9,067 bases of DNA from Clostridiales bacterium UBA1381 (GCA_002305435.1 DBQZ01000138.1:1-9067), one strand, 5' to 3'. Shown: positions 1 through 6,326, counted from the stretch's first letter. Program-made: numbers and translations. The notes: generated by a model not told the origin, from the letters alone.

Positions 1-798
1 ATGGTACCATCTGAGATTGTAATTTCCGGAGGCAGCAGCGAAGCCTTTATTGGTACATCCACGCCGCCTTTTACCGCCGTGCTTTATGACACTGATATAA
101 ACGTTATCAACGGCGCACTGTGGTCTTGGTCCTGCGACAAAGGCGCATCAGTCAATGACGGTATCGTAACAATCCCCGCCGACGCAGATGAGGGAGATAC
201 GATAACCCTTACTGTTTCTGCATCGTTTAATGGGATAACAATTACCAAAACCGTACAGATAAAGGCCATAGATATTAAAAGCTATACCTTTGGCGGCGAA
301 TATATCGAATCAAAAACATTCGATACGCAAAACGCCGAGAATATCCCTGTCGGCAACAGCGGTCTTACGGTATCCACCAGCGGCGGCAATTACAACGGCG
401 TATACGTCCGCAATTCCTCAAGCCCGTCAACGGGATATTTCCCATACACAAGGGGCTTTAAAGCCGAAAACGATGCGTACTATCTTTTTGCCGGAGCCGG
501 CGGCAACAACAATAACACTGTGATTACTTTGAATTTGGCAAAGACCATACCCGCAGGACAGGAAATTACCCTGAAGATGGCAAAGCCAAAGGCAACAAAT
601 AACGGCAGCAACGAAAGAAGCGCTCAGAATAATCCTCTGACTGTCGTTATAGGCTCGCAAACGATAGATTTACAAAACAACTATGCTTTTGACGAGTGGA
701 AAACAGAAACTTTCATAAGCAATACGGACGTATCGGAAATTACACTGAGGCTCGGCGCATGGTGTGCTGTAGCCATCGAAAGCATTTCTATAGGATAA
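1..798 (+). CDS. C-terminal part of a secreted beta-sandwich (Ig-like plus CBM-like) protein, 5' truncated
   Basis: The reading frame is open from the first base to a TAA at 796-798 and gives 265 residues. The first codon happens to be ATG, but there is no signal peptide or visible ribosome binding site, so I take this as the end of a longer extracellular protein. Residues about 1-90 look like a bacterial Ig-like domain (alternating strands, WSWSCDKGASV, then a TITLTVSASFNG strand pair). Residues about 93-265 form a second beta-rich domain with many Gly, Asn and Ser residues, no lysine-rich or helical stretch, and the pattern of a jelly-roll carbohydrate-binding module. No catalytic motif or sortase signal is seen. 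Such tails are common on polysaccharide-degrading or surface proteins of gut Clostridia, so glycan binding is an inference from style rather than from a recognised family. It is more Asn/Ser-rich than the other proteins here. Confidence 0.6.
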   Translation: MVPSEIVISGGSSEAFIGTSTPPFTAVLYDTDINVINGALWSWSCDKGASVNDGIVTIPADADEGDTITLTVSASFNGITITKTVQIKAIDIKSYTFGGEYIESKTFDTQNAENIPVGNSGLTVSTSGGNYNGVYVRNSSSPSTGYFPYTRGFKAENDAYYLFAGAGGNNNNTVITLNLAKTIPAGQEITLKMAKPKATNNGSNERSAQNNPLTVVIGSQTIDLQNNYAFDEWKTETFISNTDVSEITLRLGAWCAVAIESISIG

Positions 799-811
799 CA
801 AGTTACATTCC

Positions 812-906
812 ATAAAATAAAACCCTCCAAAATGAACCGTTCCCCGAAAGTCAGACAGATCCATCTTTCAGGAAACCTTCCTCATTTAGGAGGGTTTTTA
901 TTTTAT
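812..906 (+). terminator. Very long hairpin, likely bidirectional intrinsic terminator
   Basis: The arms 812-835 and 882-906 pair over 23 base pairs with a single one-base bulge (T895) and one A-A mismatch (829/888). The core is ACCCTCC against GGAGGGT, flanked by A-rich and T-rich ends that supply a U-tract on either strand. The interior carries a further short stem, GAAAG 846-850 with CTTTC 865-869. It begins 14 bases after the stop of the surface protein and ends 14 bases before the -35 box of the next operon, so it fits a terminator insulating the two. A terminator stem of this length is unusual; a small palindromic repeat element is the alternative. Confidence 0.7.
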
Positions 907-920
907 AAATCCGTGCATCC

Positions 921-955
921 TTGACAAATCGCTCTTGCGCAAGTATAATTATAAT
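921..955 (+). promoter_or_regulatory. Consensus sigma-A promoter with palindromic spacer
   Basis: TTGACA at 921-926 is followed after exactly 17 bases by TATAAT at 944-949; a second TATAAT overlaps at 950-955. The spacer contains a perfect 10-base palindrome, CTTGCGCAAG (934-943), abutting the -10 box, which is where a dimeric repressor could bind. The promoter lies about 65 bases upstream of the response regulator start and is the only strong promoter seen for the two-component operon. Confidence 0.8.
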
Positions 956-956
956 A

Positions 957-985
957 GCATAAAAAATCCGGCTTTTATGCCGGAT
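957..985 (+). promoter_or_regulatory. Competing hairpins at the 5' end of the two-component mRNA
   Basis: Two perfect inverted repeats share the bases at 979-980 and so exclude each other. One is GCATAAAA (957-964) with TTTTATGC (973-980); the other is ATCCGGC (966-972) with GCCGGAT (979-985), loop TTTTAT. With the -10 box at 944-949 the transcript should begin near 956-962, so the second hairpin would sit at the extreme 5' end, where it could stabilise the mRNA. No T-tract follows, so it is not a terminator. Confidence 0.4.
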
Positions 986-1017
986 CTGTGGCTTTTCGGA
1001 AAAAGGGGGCAGACGCA

Positions 1018-1749
1018 ATGATCAAAATATCCATCTGCGACGACAATTCAAGGGATCTACACCATATCGCAGAAAACCTGCGCACATATTCATCATTGCA
1101 CACTGAATACGGGATTGAGTTTAATACGTTCTCCTCCGCCTTTGAAATGCTCGACTCATTCGCCAAAACCGGCAGCCCGGATATCGCACTTTTGGACGTT
1201 TGTATGCCCGGGATGCTCGGGACGGAGCTTGCACGTGATATTCTCCGCTGCAGTGAGAATACCGATATTATCTTCCTCACCACAAGCGCCGATTATGCCG
1301 TTGACGCTTTCTCCATTCATGCCGCCGACTACATCCAAAAGCCATATACCCAAGAAAAGTTCAACGATTCTTTAGACCGTGTAATCTCAATGCGGCAGGA
1401 CAGGACGTGGCTCCTGCTCTCCTGCAATGGGGAGCTTCACCGAATAGCCCTTGAGGAAATACTCTACATAGAAACTATCGGCAAAAACCGTGTGTTCTTC
1501 CTCGCCTCCGGCAAAAAACTCCCTGTCCGCATGACGTCCGCCCAGCTTCAGGAAACGATCTCCGGCGGAGAGGGCATGGTCTTTTGCGGGGCGTCCTTCG
1601 TTGTAAATCTGCGCCACGTCCGCTGTTTTTCCGGTGCGGATCTCGTAATCGACAACGGCGCACTTATCCCCATTCCACGGCGTGTACGCTCACAGCTTAA
1701 GCAGGAGTTCTTCAATTTCTACCTCAAGGAGGCAAAAAACAGGTGTTAG
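1018..1749 (+). CDS. LytTR-family response regulator (AgrA/BtsR type)
   Basis: This is a cytoplasmic two-component response regulator of 243 residues. The N-terminal receiver domain (about 2-122) has the acidic pair D8-D9, the phospho-acceptor D60 in the stretch IALLDVCMPG, the switch Thr near T88-T89, and K108 in YIQKPY. A LytTR DNA-binding domain follows (about 130-240; LLLSCNGELHRIALEEILYIE, then SFVVNLRHV), the fold that binds paired direct repeats. I chose ATG 1018 because AGGGGG lies 8-9 bases upstream; an in-frame GTG at 988 would add ten residues but has no ribosome binding site. It overlaps the downstream kinase gene by 7 bases, as expected for a cognate pair. The length is typical of the family. 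The target genes are not shown; the converging cstA gene is a candidate. Confidence 0.93.
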   Translation: MIKISICDDNSRDLHHIAENLRTYSSLHTEYGIEFNTFSSAFEMLDSFAKTGSPDIALLDVCMPGMLGTELARDILRCSENTDIIFLTTSADYAVDAFSIHAADYIQKPYTQEKFNDSLDRVISMRQDRTWLLLSCNGELHRIALEEILYIETIGKNRVFFLASGKKLPVRMTSAQLQETISGGEGMVFCGASFVVNLRHVRCFSGADLVIDNGALIPIPRRVRSQLKQEFFNFYLKEAKNRC

Positions 1750-3017
1750 AACAAATACCAGTAGCAATCTTTATCGGCCTTGCGATATTCGGCGTACATT
1801 TGGCAGCTGCGCTTTTGATGCAGGAGAGACGGTTTTCTGTGAAAAAAACCGCCCTTTTATGGGGAGCTGCGGGGATTATGATCATGCTTGACATTTGTTT
1901 ATACTACAGCTTTATCCCCTCGCCTACGGCGCTTCCCATCGCATTTATGCTCGCTTACGTATATTATATGGCGACCTTCATCTATGTCTCATCAGACGGG
2001 TTCTGGAAAAAATGCTATCTCTGGTTTACGTACGGCTGCGTTTTTTCCATCCTATGGTCATCGGCGATTTATTTTGGCTTCATCTTTTTCCCGCAGGCGG
2101 CAGAACATACAAATTACGTTGTACGTACCATGTTCCACATAGCCATATATATACCTCTTGTTTTTCTTTATTACAGGTATGTCCGGCCGCTCATACGTGA
2201 GGTCAGCGGCTTTTACAAGAAAAGCTGGCAGACCTTATGCGTTATTTCCGTTATGTATTTTTTCGTATTCCTGACGCTGCTTAACAGAATCAGGCTTGAT
2301 GACACCATAAAGTCGGATACGCTCATTATCTTTGCCGTCATCGTATGCACCTTTGCCGCCGTGAACCTCCTCAGCATAAAAAACATCTACCATATGCGCC
2401 GGGAATCACGGTATGAACTCGTACGCCAGAACGTCGACTACCTTATGGCTCATCTTGAAAACGCCCGCAAATTAGAACAGGAAAGCCGGCGTATCCGCCA
2501 TGACAAGCGTCACCATGACGAACTCATCGCCGCTATGGCACGCTCAGGCGATACAGACGGAATTCTTCGCTACCTCGGAAGCCAGAAGGAGCGTGCGGGG
2601 AGCGTCTCCTCCTTTTGTCCGCATCACATGGTAAACGAAATCCTAAGCTCCTACGCTGCCAAAGCAAAGGAGGCAGGCATCAAATATGATGCTTGTGCCG
2701 ATACACCGGCAGAATCGCCAATATCTGACGTGGATTTTGTAGCCATCCTTGCAAACCTCTTGGAAAACGCCCAAAATGCCTGCATAAGCTTGAAAAGCTC
2801 CGGCCCTATCACAATACACATAAAGAACATCGGCGAAAAAACGGTATTCGCTGTAACCAACCCCTGTTTCCCCGATATGAAGCTTGAAAACGGCCTGCCT
2901 GCCGCAAGAAGCATCGGTATCAACAGCATCCTCTCCTCAGCCGCCCGCTACTGCGGAGAGGTCAGCTACAGTATTGACGGCAACGTTTGCACCGCCTGTG
3001 TTATCCTCAACCCCTGA
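1743..3017 (+). CDS. AgrC-like GHKL sensor histidine kinase
   Basis: This membrane sensor kinase of 424 residues is the partner of the preceding regulator. About seven hydrophobic segments (near residues 5-26, 37-57, 63-83, 92-116, 130-147, 163-181 and 193-211) make an AgrC-like sensor. A linker or coiled coil (215-250) follows, then the dimerisation segment with the probable phospho-acceptor H253 in RRIRHDKRHH, then the ATP-binding domain with its N box (LLENAQNA, N342). The glycine box is degenerate (ARSIGINSI near 388-396, where many relatives have HGIGL). The start is GTG 1743, with AAGGAGG at 1726-1732 ten bases upstream inside the regulator gene. No AgrD/AgrB-like peptide genes flank it, and the sensor lacks an obvious LytS-type domain, so the signal is unknown. 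The 3' end overlaps the converging cstA gene by 11 bases, and a GGCGCT/AGCGCC hairpin (3034-3055) follows the stop without a T-tract. Confidence 0.92.
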   Translation: MLEQIPVAIFIGLAIFGVHLAAALLMQERRFSVKKTALLWGAAGIMIMLDICLYYSFIPSPTALPIAFMLAYVYYMATFIYVSSDGFWKKCYLWFTYGCVFSILWSSAIYFGFIFFPQAAEHTNYVVRTMFHIAIYIPLVFLYYRYVRPLIREVSGFYKKSWQTLCVISVMYFFVFLTLLNRIRLDDTIKSDTLIIFAVIVCTFAAVNLLSIKNIYHMRRESRYELVRQNVDYLMAHLENARKLEQESRRIRHDKRHHDELIAAMARSGDTDGILRYLGSQKERAGSVSSFCPHHMVNEILSSYAAKAKEAGIKYDACADTPAESPISDVDFVAILANLLENAQNACISLKSSGPITIHIKNIGEKTVFAVTNPCFPDMKLENGLPAARSIGINSILSSAARYCGEVSYSIDGNVCTACVILNP

Positions 3018-4425
3018 CCGGCTTATACCGTACGGCGCTCCACAGGTACAGCGCCATGCAGGCGGCGGCAAATGCAATTCCAACAGGATATGAAACCGTC
3101 CCTGAAAGTCTGAAGCCCTCCTCAGCCATCAAGATGTATGTACACGATACTGCCGACATAAAGGCGGCAGGTACCGCACATATCAGCGAATACCACCAAT
3201 GGTCTTTATTGCGTACCATATACATAGCAGCAGCCCAGAGGACTATCATCGCAAGCGTCTGATTGCTCCACGAAAAATACCGCCATATCACATCGAAATT
3301 AAGCTGCGTCAGCGCCGCTCCCACAGCAAGCAGAGGTATCGTTATCATAAGCCGCTTTCCCATGTTCTGCTGATCCACGCCGAACCAGTCAGCCAGCGTC
3401 AGCCTTGCGCTGCGAAATGCCGTATCCCCCGAGGATATGGGGCAAACCACGACTCCCACTATAGCAAGCGCACCACCGAATATCCCAAGCAGCGATACCG
3501 AAATATCATACACAACACCCGACTGCCCCATTGACGCAAGAGCCTGCTCAAGGCCGCCTGTCGTCTTGTAAAACGCAACTCCCGCAGCTGCCCATACAAG
3601 GGCTATTACGCTCTCTGCAATCATCGCCCCGTAGAACACCTTGCGCCCTTCCTTTTCTTTCGTAAGGCAGCGTGCCATCATCGGCGACTGGGTCGCATGA
3701 AAGCCCGAAATCGCCCCGCACGCAACCGTTATAAACATGAACGGCCATGCCGGCTGTCCGGACGGGTTCAGGTTTTGAAGCGTTAATTCCGGAATCTGGT
3801 AGCCCCCGACAACAAGCCCTGCAATTATCCCGACCGCCATTAGTATAAGCACGCAGCCGAAAACCGGGTACAGCTTTCCTATGAGCTTATCAATCGGAAT
3901 CAGCGTCGCAAGGAAGTAGTATATCAAAATTACAACAACCCAAAACGTCTTATTCATCCATTCGGGAGTAAGCAACGCCAAAAGCGTCGCCGGGCTTGTC
4001 GTAAACACAGCCCCTACCAAAATAAGCAGCACTACCGAAAATACACGCATTATCTGCTTTGCTCCGCCGCCTAAGTATTTGCCGACAATCTCCGAAACGG
4101 ACGCCCCGTTCGTCCTTATCGAAATCATACCTGTCATGTAATCATGCACCGCTCCGCCTAAAATCGAACCGAACACTATCCACAGAAAAACTATCGGCCC
4201 GAACACGGCTCCCATCAATGCGCCGAAAATCGGCCCCGTTCCCGCTATATTCAAAAGCTGTATCAAAAATACCCGCCACGTTTTCATCGGGACGTAGTCC
4301 ACCCCATCCGGATGATCCATAGCCGGAGTCGGCCTGTCGTCCGGGCAGAATATCCTCTCCACAAGCTTGCCGTAGAAAATATAGCCAACAACAAGCAGTA
4401 CAAGCGCACCAATAAAGGTAATCAT
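3007..4425 (-). CDS. cstA: CstA-family carbon starvation transporter (peptide/pyruvate permease)
   Basis: This polytopic inner-membrane transporter of 472 residues is mostly hydrophobic helices from residue 1 to about 465. Family signatures are clear: the N-terminal DGVDYVPMKTWRVFLIQLLNIAGTGP region, then GGAVHDYMTGMISIRTNG, then ACGAISGFHATQSPMMARCL, then CPISSGDTAFRSARLTLAD. The family takes up peptides (CstA) or pyruvate (BtsT, and CstA itself) with cations during carbon limitation. This is the short Firmicute form; the Escherichia coli proteins are about 700 residues. The start ATG at 4425 is preceded on the minus strand by GGAGG and AAAGGA motifs within 20 bases. No YbdD/YjiX-like small gene accompanies it. 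It converges on, and overlaps by 11 bases, the LytTR/AgrC pair, which may control it as BtsSR controls BtsT. No strong promoter is visible in the 259-base leader, so co-transcription with the lipoprotein gene is possible. Confidence 0.92.
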   Translation of the reverse strand: MITFIGALVLLVVGYIFYGKLVERIFCPDDRPTPAMDHPDGVDYVPMKTWRVFLIQLLNIAGTGPIFGALMGAVFGPIVFLWIVFGSILGGAVHDYMTGMISIRTNGASVSEIVGKYLGGGAKQIMRVFSVVLLILVGAVFTTSPATLLALLTPEWMNKTFWVVVILIYYFLATLIPIDKLIGKLYPVFGCVLILMAVGIIAGLVVGGYQIPELTLQNLNPSGQPAWPFMFITVACGAISGFHATQSPMMARCLTKEKEGRKVFYGAMIAESVIALVWAAAGVAFYKTTGGLEQALASMGQSGVVYDISVSLLGIFGGALAIVGVVVCPISSGDTAFRSARLTLADWFGVDQQNMGKRLMITIPLLAVGAALTQLNFDVIWRYFSWSNQTLAMIVLWAAAMYMVRNKDHWWYSLICAVPAAFMSAVSCTYILMAEEGFRLSGTVSYPVGIAFAAACMALYLWSAVRYKPVRG

Positions 4426-4482
4426 TTTCTCTCATCCTTTCCTCCCCGTCATACGGGCGGGATAAAATCTTCCCCTTTACCA

Positions 4483-4620
4483 TTACCACTTCTTCTTTAT
4501 CGTAAACCCTTCGGTGTATTCATACGCAACCATCGTTTTCTTCACCATATATATCCCAAGCCCGCCAAGCACAAAATTCGCCGGCGAGGTTAAATATTCA
4601 AAATCCCCCGCCAGCCCGCC
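4483..4620 (-). pseudogene. Remnant of an RsbW-type anti-sigma factor kinase (C-terminal end only)
   Basis: Reading the minus strand from 4620 to the TAA at 4483-4485 gives 45 residues ending GGLGIYMVKKTM, then VAYEYTEG, then FTIKKKW. This is the characteristic end of the HATPase domain in clostridial RsbW/SpoIIAB-like serine kinases, where the glycine-rich GGLGIxMVKK helix binds ATP. The N-terminal half with the N box is absent: an in-frame TAA lies directly upstream at 4621-4623, and no start codon or ribosome binding site serves this frame. Compared with the usual family ending, the stretch after KKTM also seems to lack a few residues (typically xxV before YEY and a KNxL-like insert after the EG), consistent with decay. 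It lies between the lipoprotein gene and cstA, in cstA orientation. A functional small peptide is unlikely. Confidence 0.6.
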
Positions 4621-4641
4621 TTATGAGCGGACGGTTATGGC

Positions 4642-4681
4642 CGGCATTTACAAAGCGGACAATGCCGTATAACCCCGCTTT
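4642..4681 (-). other. Candidate H-type RNA pseudoknot in the lipoprotein-cstA interval
   Basis: Two perfect 7-base inverted repeats interleave. AAAGCGG and CCGCTTT (4675-4681 with 4652-4658) pair, extendable by one G-U pair. CGGCATT and AATGCCG (4661-4667 with 4642-4648) pair. On the minus-strand RNA the connecting loops are 7, 2 and 3 bases, which is geometrically allowed for an H-type pseudoknot; otherwise the two stems are mutually exclusive hairpins. The structure starts 3 bases after the lipoprotein stop. No T-tract follows, so it is not a standard terminator. It matches no riboswitch class I recognise. Confidence 0.4.
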
Positions 4682-4684
4682 CCC

Positions 4685-5404
4685 TCAAGAAATCTGTTCG
4701 TCAAGCCAGCTGACAAAGTCCTCGGTTGACAGAGTAAACGAGACCTCCGTCCTGCTGCTGTCGAAAATGAGAAATTCCGTAAGCCCGTACTCTGTTTCAT
4801 CGTTGACCCAATCATACGTATACCCAAGCCTCGTCCACGGGTAGTCGCTTTGAAAGTAGGAATATATAATATTCCCGTCAAACCACTCCTTATATGAGGG
4901 GTCTGAGACTGCGCCGTAGTCGTTTACCATATCTTTCGTCACATCGGTGATGTACGCCGGGCGGATAACATCCTCCGGAGACACCCAGAAGCCGGTAACC
5001 CGTGTGTATCCCTCGTCCTCATGCACTCCCAAAAGGCCGGCAAACCGCTTTTCCCAGTCATCCACCCCGTCTCGGTTATTCCGGTACCAATCTATCATTT
5101 CACCGGCTGAGGTTGCCCATATTTCGCCTCCCGACTCTACAGGCTCCCCAGACGGACACTCACCCTCATAATCGTGCCACGTCAAAAGCAGCGCCCTCTC
5201 CCCAGCTTCGTCCCATATGACCCTCTCATCCTCCTTCGTCAGCTTAACAAGCTCCATGACCTCGGAATCCTCGCTGAACACCGCATCCTCCATCGCAAGC
5301 TGCCACAGCTCGTCAGCGGAAATTTCCACGCTCTTTCCGCATCCTGTCGAGCCTGCAAACATAAAAACCAACAAAAGGGCAGCGGCTGTTCTTGTTATCC
5401 TCAT
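4685..5404 (-). CDS. Uncharacterised acidic lipoprotein
   Basis: The protein has 239 residues, with a positively charged start (MRITRTAA), a hydrophobic stretch and a lipobox-like STGC with C22 as the probable lipidated cysteine. It should therefore be anchored outside the cytoplasmic membrane. The mature part is strongly acidic and rich in Trp and Tyr, with no repeats and no catalytic motif I recognise; the C-terminal half (GYTYDWVNDETEYGLTEF, then VSFTLSTEDFVSWLDEQ) looks like a compact soluble alpha/beta domain. The ATG at 5404 has GGAG only 3 bases away, but AAAGGA lies about 10 bases upstream, so initiation is well supported. It precedes cstA on the same strand with a 259-base gap. No family name can be given, and any role as an accessory binding protein for CstA is speculation. 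Confidence 0.8.
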   Translation of the reverse strand: MRITRTAAALLLVFMFAGSTGCGKSVEISADELWQLAMEDAVFSEDSEVMELVKLTKEDERVIWDEAGERALLLTWHDYEGECPSGEPVESGGEIWATSAGEMIDWYRNNRDGVDDWEKRFAGLLGVHEDEGYTRVTGFWVSPEDVIRPAYITDVTKDMVNDYGAVSDPSYKEWFDGNIIYSYFQSDYPWTRLGYTYDWVNDETEYGLTEFLIFDSSRTEVSFTLSTEDFVSWLDEQIS

Positions 5405-5452
5405 AAGCTCCTTTTCCTTTCATTCCTATATGATTTTTACGACAATGGTTAC

Positions 5453-5505
5453 GTTCGGGCGTTGTCCTGTTTCAGGGCAAATTACACGAACATATCATTA
5501 TTATA
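5453..5505 (-). promoter_or_regulatory. Possible -10 element and leader hairpin of the lipoprotein gene
   Basis: On the minus strand TATAAT (5500-5505) lies about 95 bases upstream of the lipoprotein start. There is no good -35 box at 16-18 bases, so the promoter is weak or needs an activator. Just downstream the leader can fold: GTTCG with CGAAC (outer arms 5487-5491 and 5453-5457) and an inner stem TTGCCCTG with CAGGACAA (5473-5480 with 5462-5469, one C-A mismatch) closed by a 3-base loop. The function is unknown. Confidence 0.35.
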
Positions 5506-5583
5506 TACCACAAAACATCCTATGGAATACTTTTGTCGAAATTGGTCGTATAGGCGGCGTAATTGGTTTTATGGGGTCTTTAT

Positions 5584-5620
5584 CAAAAAAATAAACCCTT
5601 CAAAAAATTGAAAGGTTTAT
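5584..5620 (-). terminator. Intrinsic terminator of the TM2-DUF2752 operon
   Basis: The arms 5608-5620 and 5591-5603 are 13 bases each, with one mismatch and a 4-base loop. On the minus strand they are followed by seven Ts (5585-5591, overlapping the stem end). The hairpin starts 27 bases past the DUF2752 stop. This is a textbook Rho-independent terminator and also separates this operon from the lipoprotein gene downstream on the same strand. Confidence 0.88.
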
Positions 5621-5647
5621 ATTCAGATTCAACATCTCGTGCCGCAC

Positions 5648-6010
5648 CTAAGCCAGCACGCCTGCAAAATCAAGCCTTATGCCGTAATACACAAGATTCA
5701 ACACCAAAACGGCAGCAGAGCATATATGCAGTATTTTTTTGTATCTGCCGAAAGCTCTGTTAAATATTTCGCAGACGAATACAGCCAGTACGGGAAGAGC
5801 CATCGCATTAAGGCTCATGTATGAATGTACGTCCCCCCGCAAAAGCGAGAGTATGGCACTTGTCATATTGCACGTAGGGCAGGGTATGCCGGTGAGTGCA
5901 AGGAACGGGCAGCTCATATCCAGAAGATGATAAGCTGCTACAATTATGCACGATAAAAGCAGTATCGCTATCTCGTGGTTATAACTGTCTTTAAATGAGT
6001 GCCATGACAT
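5648..6010 (-). CDS. DUF2752 membrane protein
   Basis: This is a small membrane protein of 120 residues, the usual size for DUF2752. Three hydrophobic helices lie near residues 14-31, 66-83 and 94-111. The family signature is a Cys-Pro motif followed by TGIPCPTC (C34, C44, C47) between the first two helices. The usual CPxCGxTRA reads CPTCNMTSA here, so the Gly and Arg are replaced. The molecular function of the family is unknown; the paired Cys-Pro motifs suggest a structural or metal/redox site, but this is not established. The ATG at 6010 lies inside the end of the TM2 gene (20-base overlap) and has no convincing ribosome binding site, so it is probably translated by coupling. A 7-base-pair hairpin (6012-6032) directly precedes the start codon. 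Confidence 0.85.
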   Translation of the reverse strand: MSWHSFKDSYNHEIAILLLSCIIVAAYHLLDMSCPFLALTGIPCPTCNMTSAILSLLRGDVHSYMSLNAMALPVLAVFVCEIFNRAFGRYKKILHICSAAVLVLNLVYYGIRLDFAGVLA

Positions 6011-6326
6011 TGTTAAAGTTCAGCTCTTTAACCTTCTTTGAAATTGTGAACCAGTCTATAATAGTAAGAATACCGCAAACTCCGAGTGTGAGGAGCTTCA
6101 ATATGCCCATTCCTATATCGCCTATCATAAATCTGTCAATTCCTAAAGATCCCAAGAAGATAGAAATCAAAAGGATTACTGTGGGATCCTTTAAGTCGAT
6201 GGTTGATACCAAGGCAAACTTTTCATCATCTATCGTGCGGAGCTTGTCCTTTAGATACATGATTTTTTCCGGCGGGAAATACTTCTGATTTGTCATGATA
6301 AACATATCAATTTTCTGCTGTTCCAT
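5991..6326 (-). CDS. TM2 domain membrane protein
   Basis: The protein has 111 residues. An N-terminal cytoplasmic part (1-47, MEQQKIDMFIMTNQKYFPPE...) is followed by a TM2 domain: helix 1 near 49-62, the conserved LGxxGIDRF turn (58-66), and helix 2 near 70-92 ending in IIDWFTI. TM2 proteins are small two-helix membrane proteins without a firmly known biochemical role. I place the start at ATG 6326 because AAAGGAGG (6332-6339) sits 5 bases upstream; an ATG at 6398 would extend the frame but overlaps the predicted -35 box and has no such site. It is the first gene of a two-gene operon with the DUF2752 gene, a pairing I believe recurs in Clostridia. Confidence 0.9.
   Translation of the reverse strand: MEQQKIDMFIMTNQKYFPPEKIMYLKDKLRTIDDEKFALVSTIDLKDPTVILLISIFLGSLGIDRFMIGDIGMGILKLLTLGVCGILTIIDWFTISKKVKELNFNNVMALI

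Noticed and set aside
1726..1742. Possible separate small peptide gene (AgrD-like) between regulator and kinase
   Set aside because: The two genes overlap by 7 bases, leaving no room. AAGGAGG at 1726-1732 serves the kinase GTG start, and no AgrD- or AgrB-like sequence is present nearby.
3028..3035. CCGTACGG palindrome just after the kinase stop
   Set aside because: It is only 8 bases with no loop, lies inside cstA coding sequence, and is explained by codon use; not a terminator.
4312..4593. Plus-strand open frame of 93 codons across the cstA leader
   Set aside because: It overlaps the cstA start and the RsbW-like remnant on the other strand, has no ribosome binding site, and its product is basic and low in recognisable content.
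5405..5583. Possible promoter or small gene on the plus strand between the lipoprotein and the TM2-DUF2752 operon
   Set aside because: No open frame with a ribosome binding site and no convincing plus-strand -35/-10 pair; the structures here read better as the minus-strand lipoprotein leader.
5174..5611. Plus-strand open frame of 145 codons opposite the lipoprotein start
   Set aside because: Most of it is antisense to the lipoprotein signal region; no Shine-Dalgarno site, no domain, and Cys/His/Ser-rich composition typical of a shadow frame.
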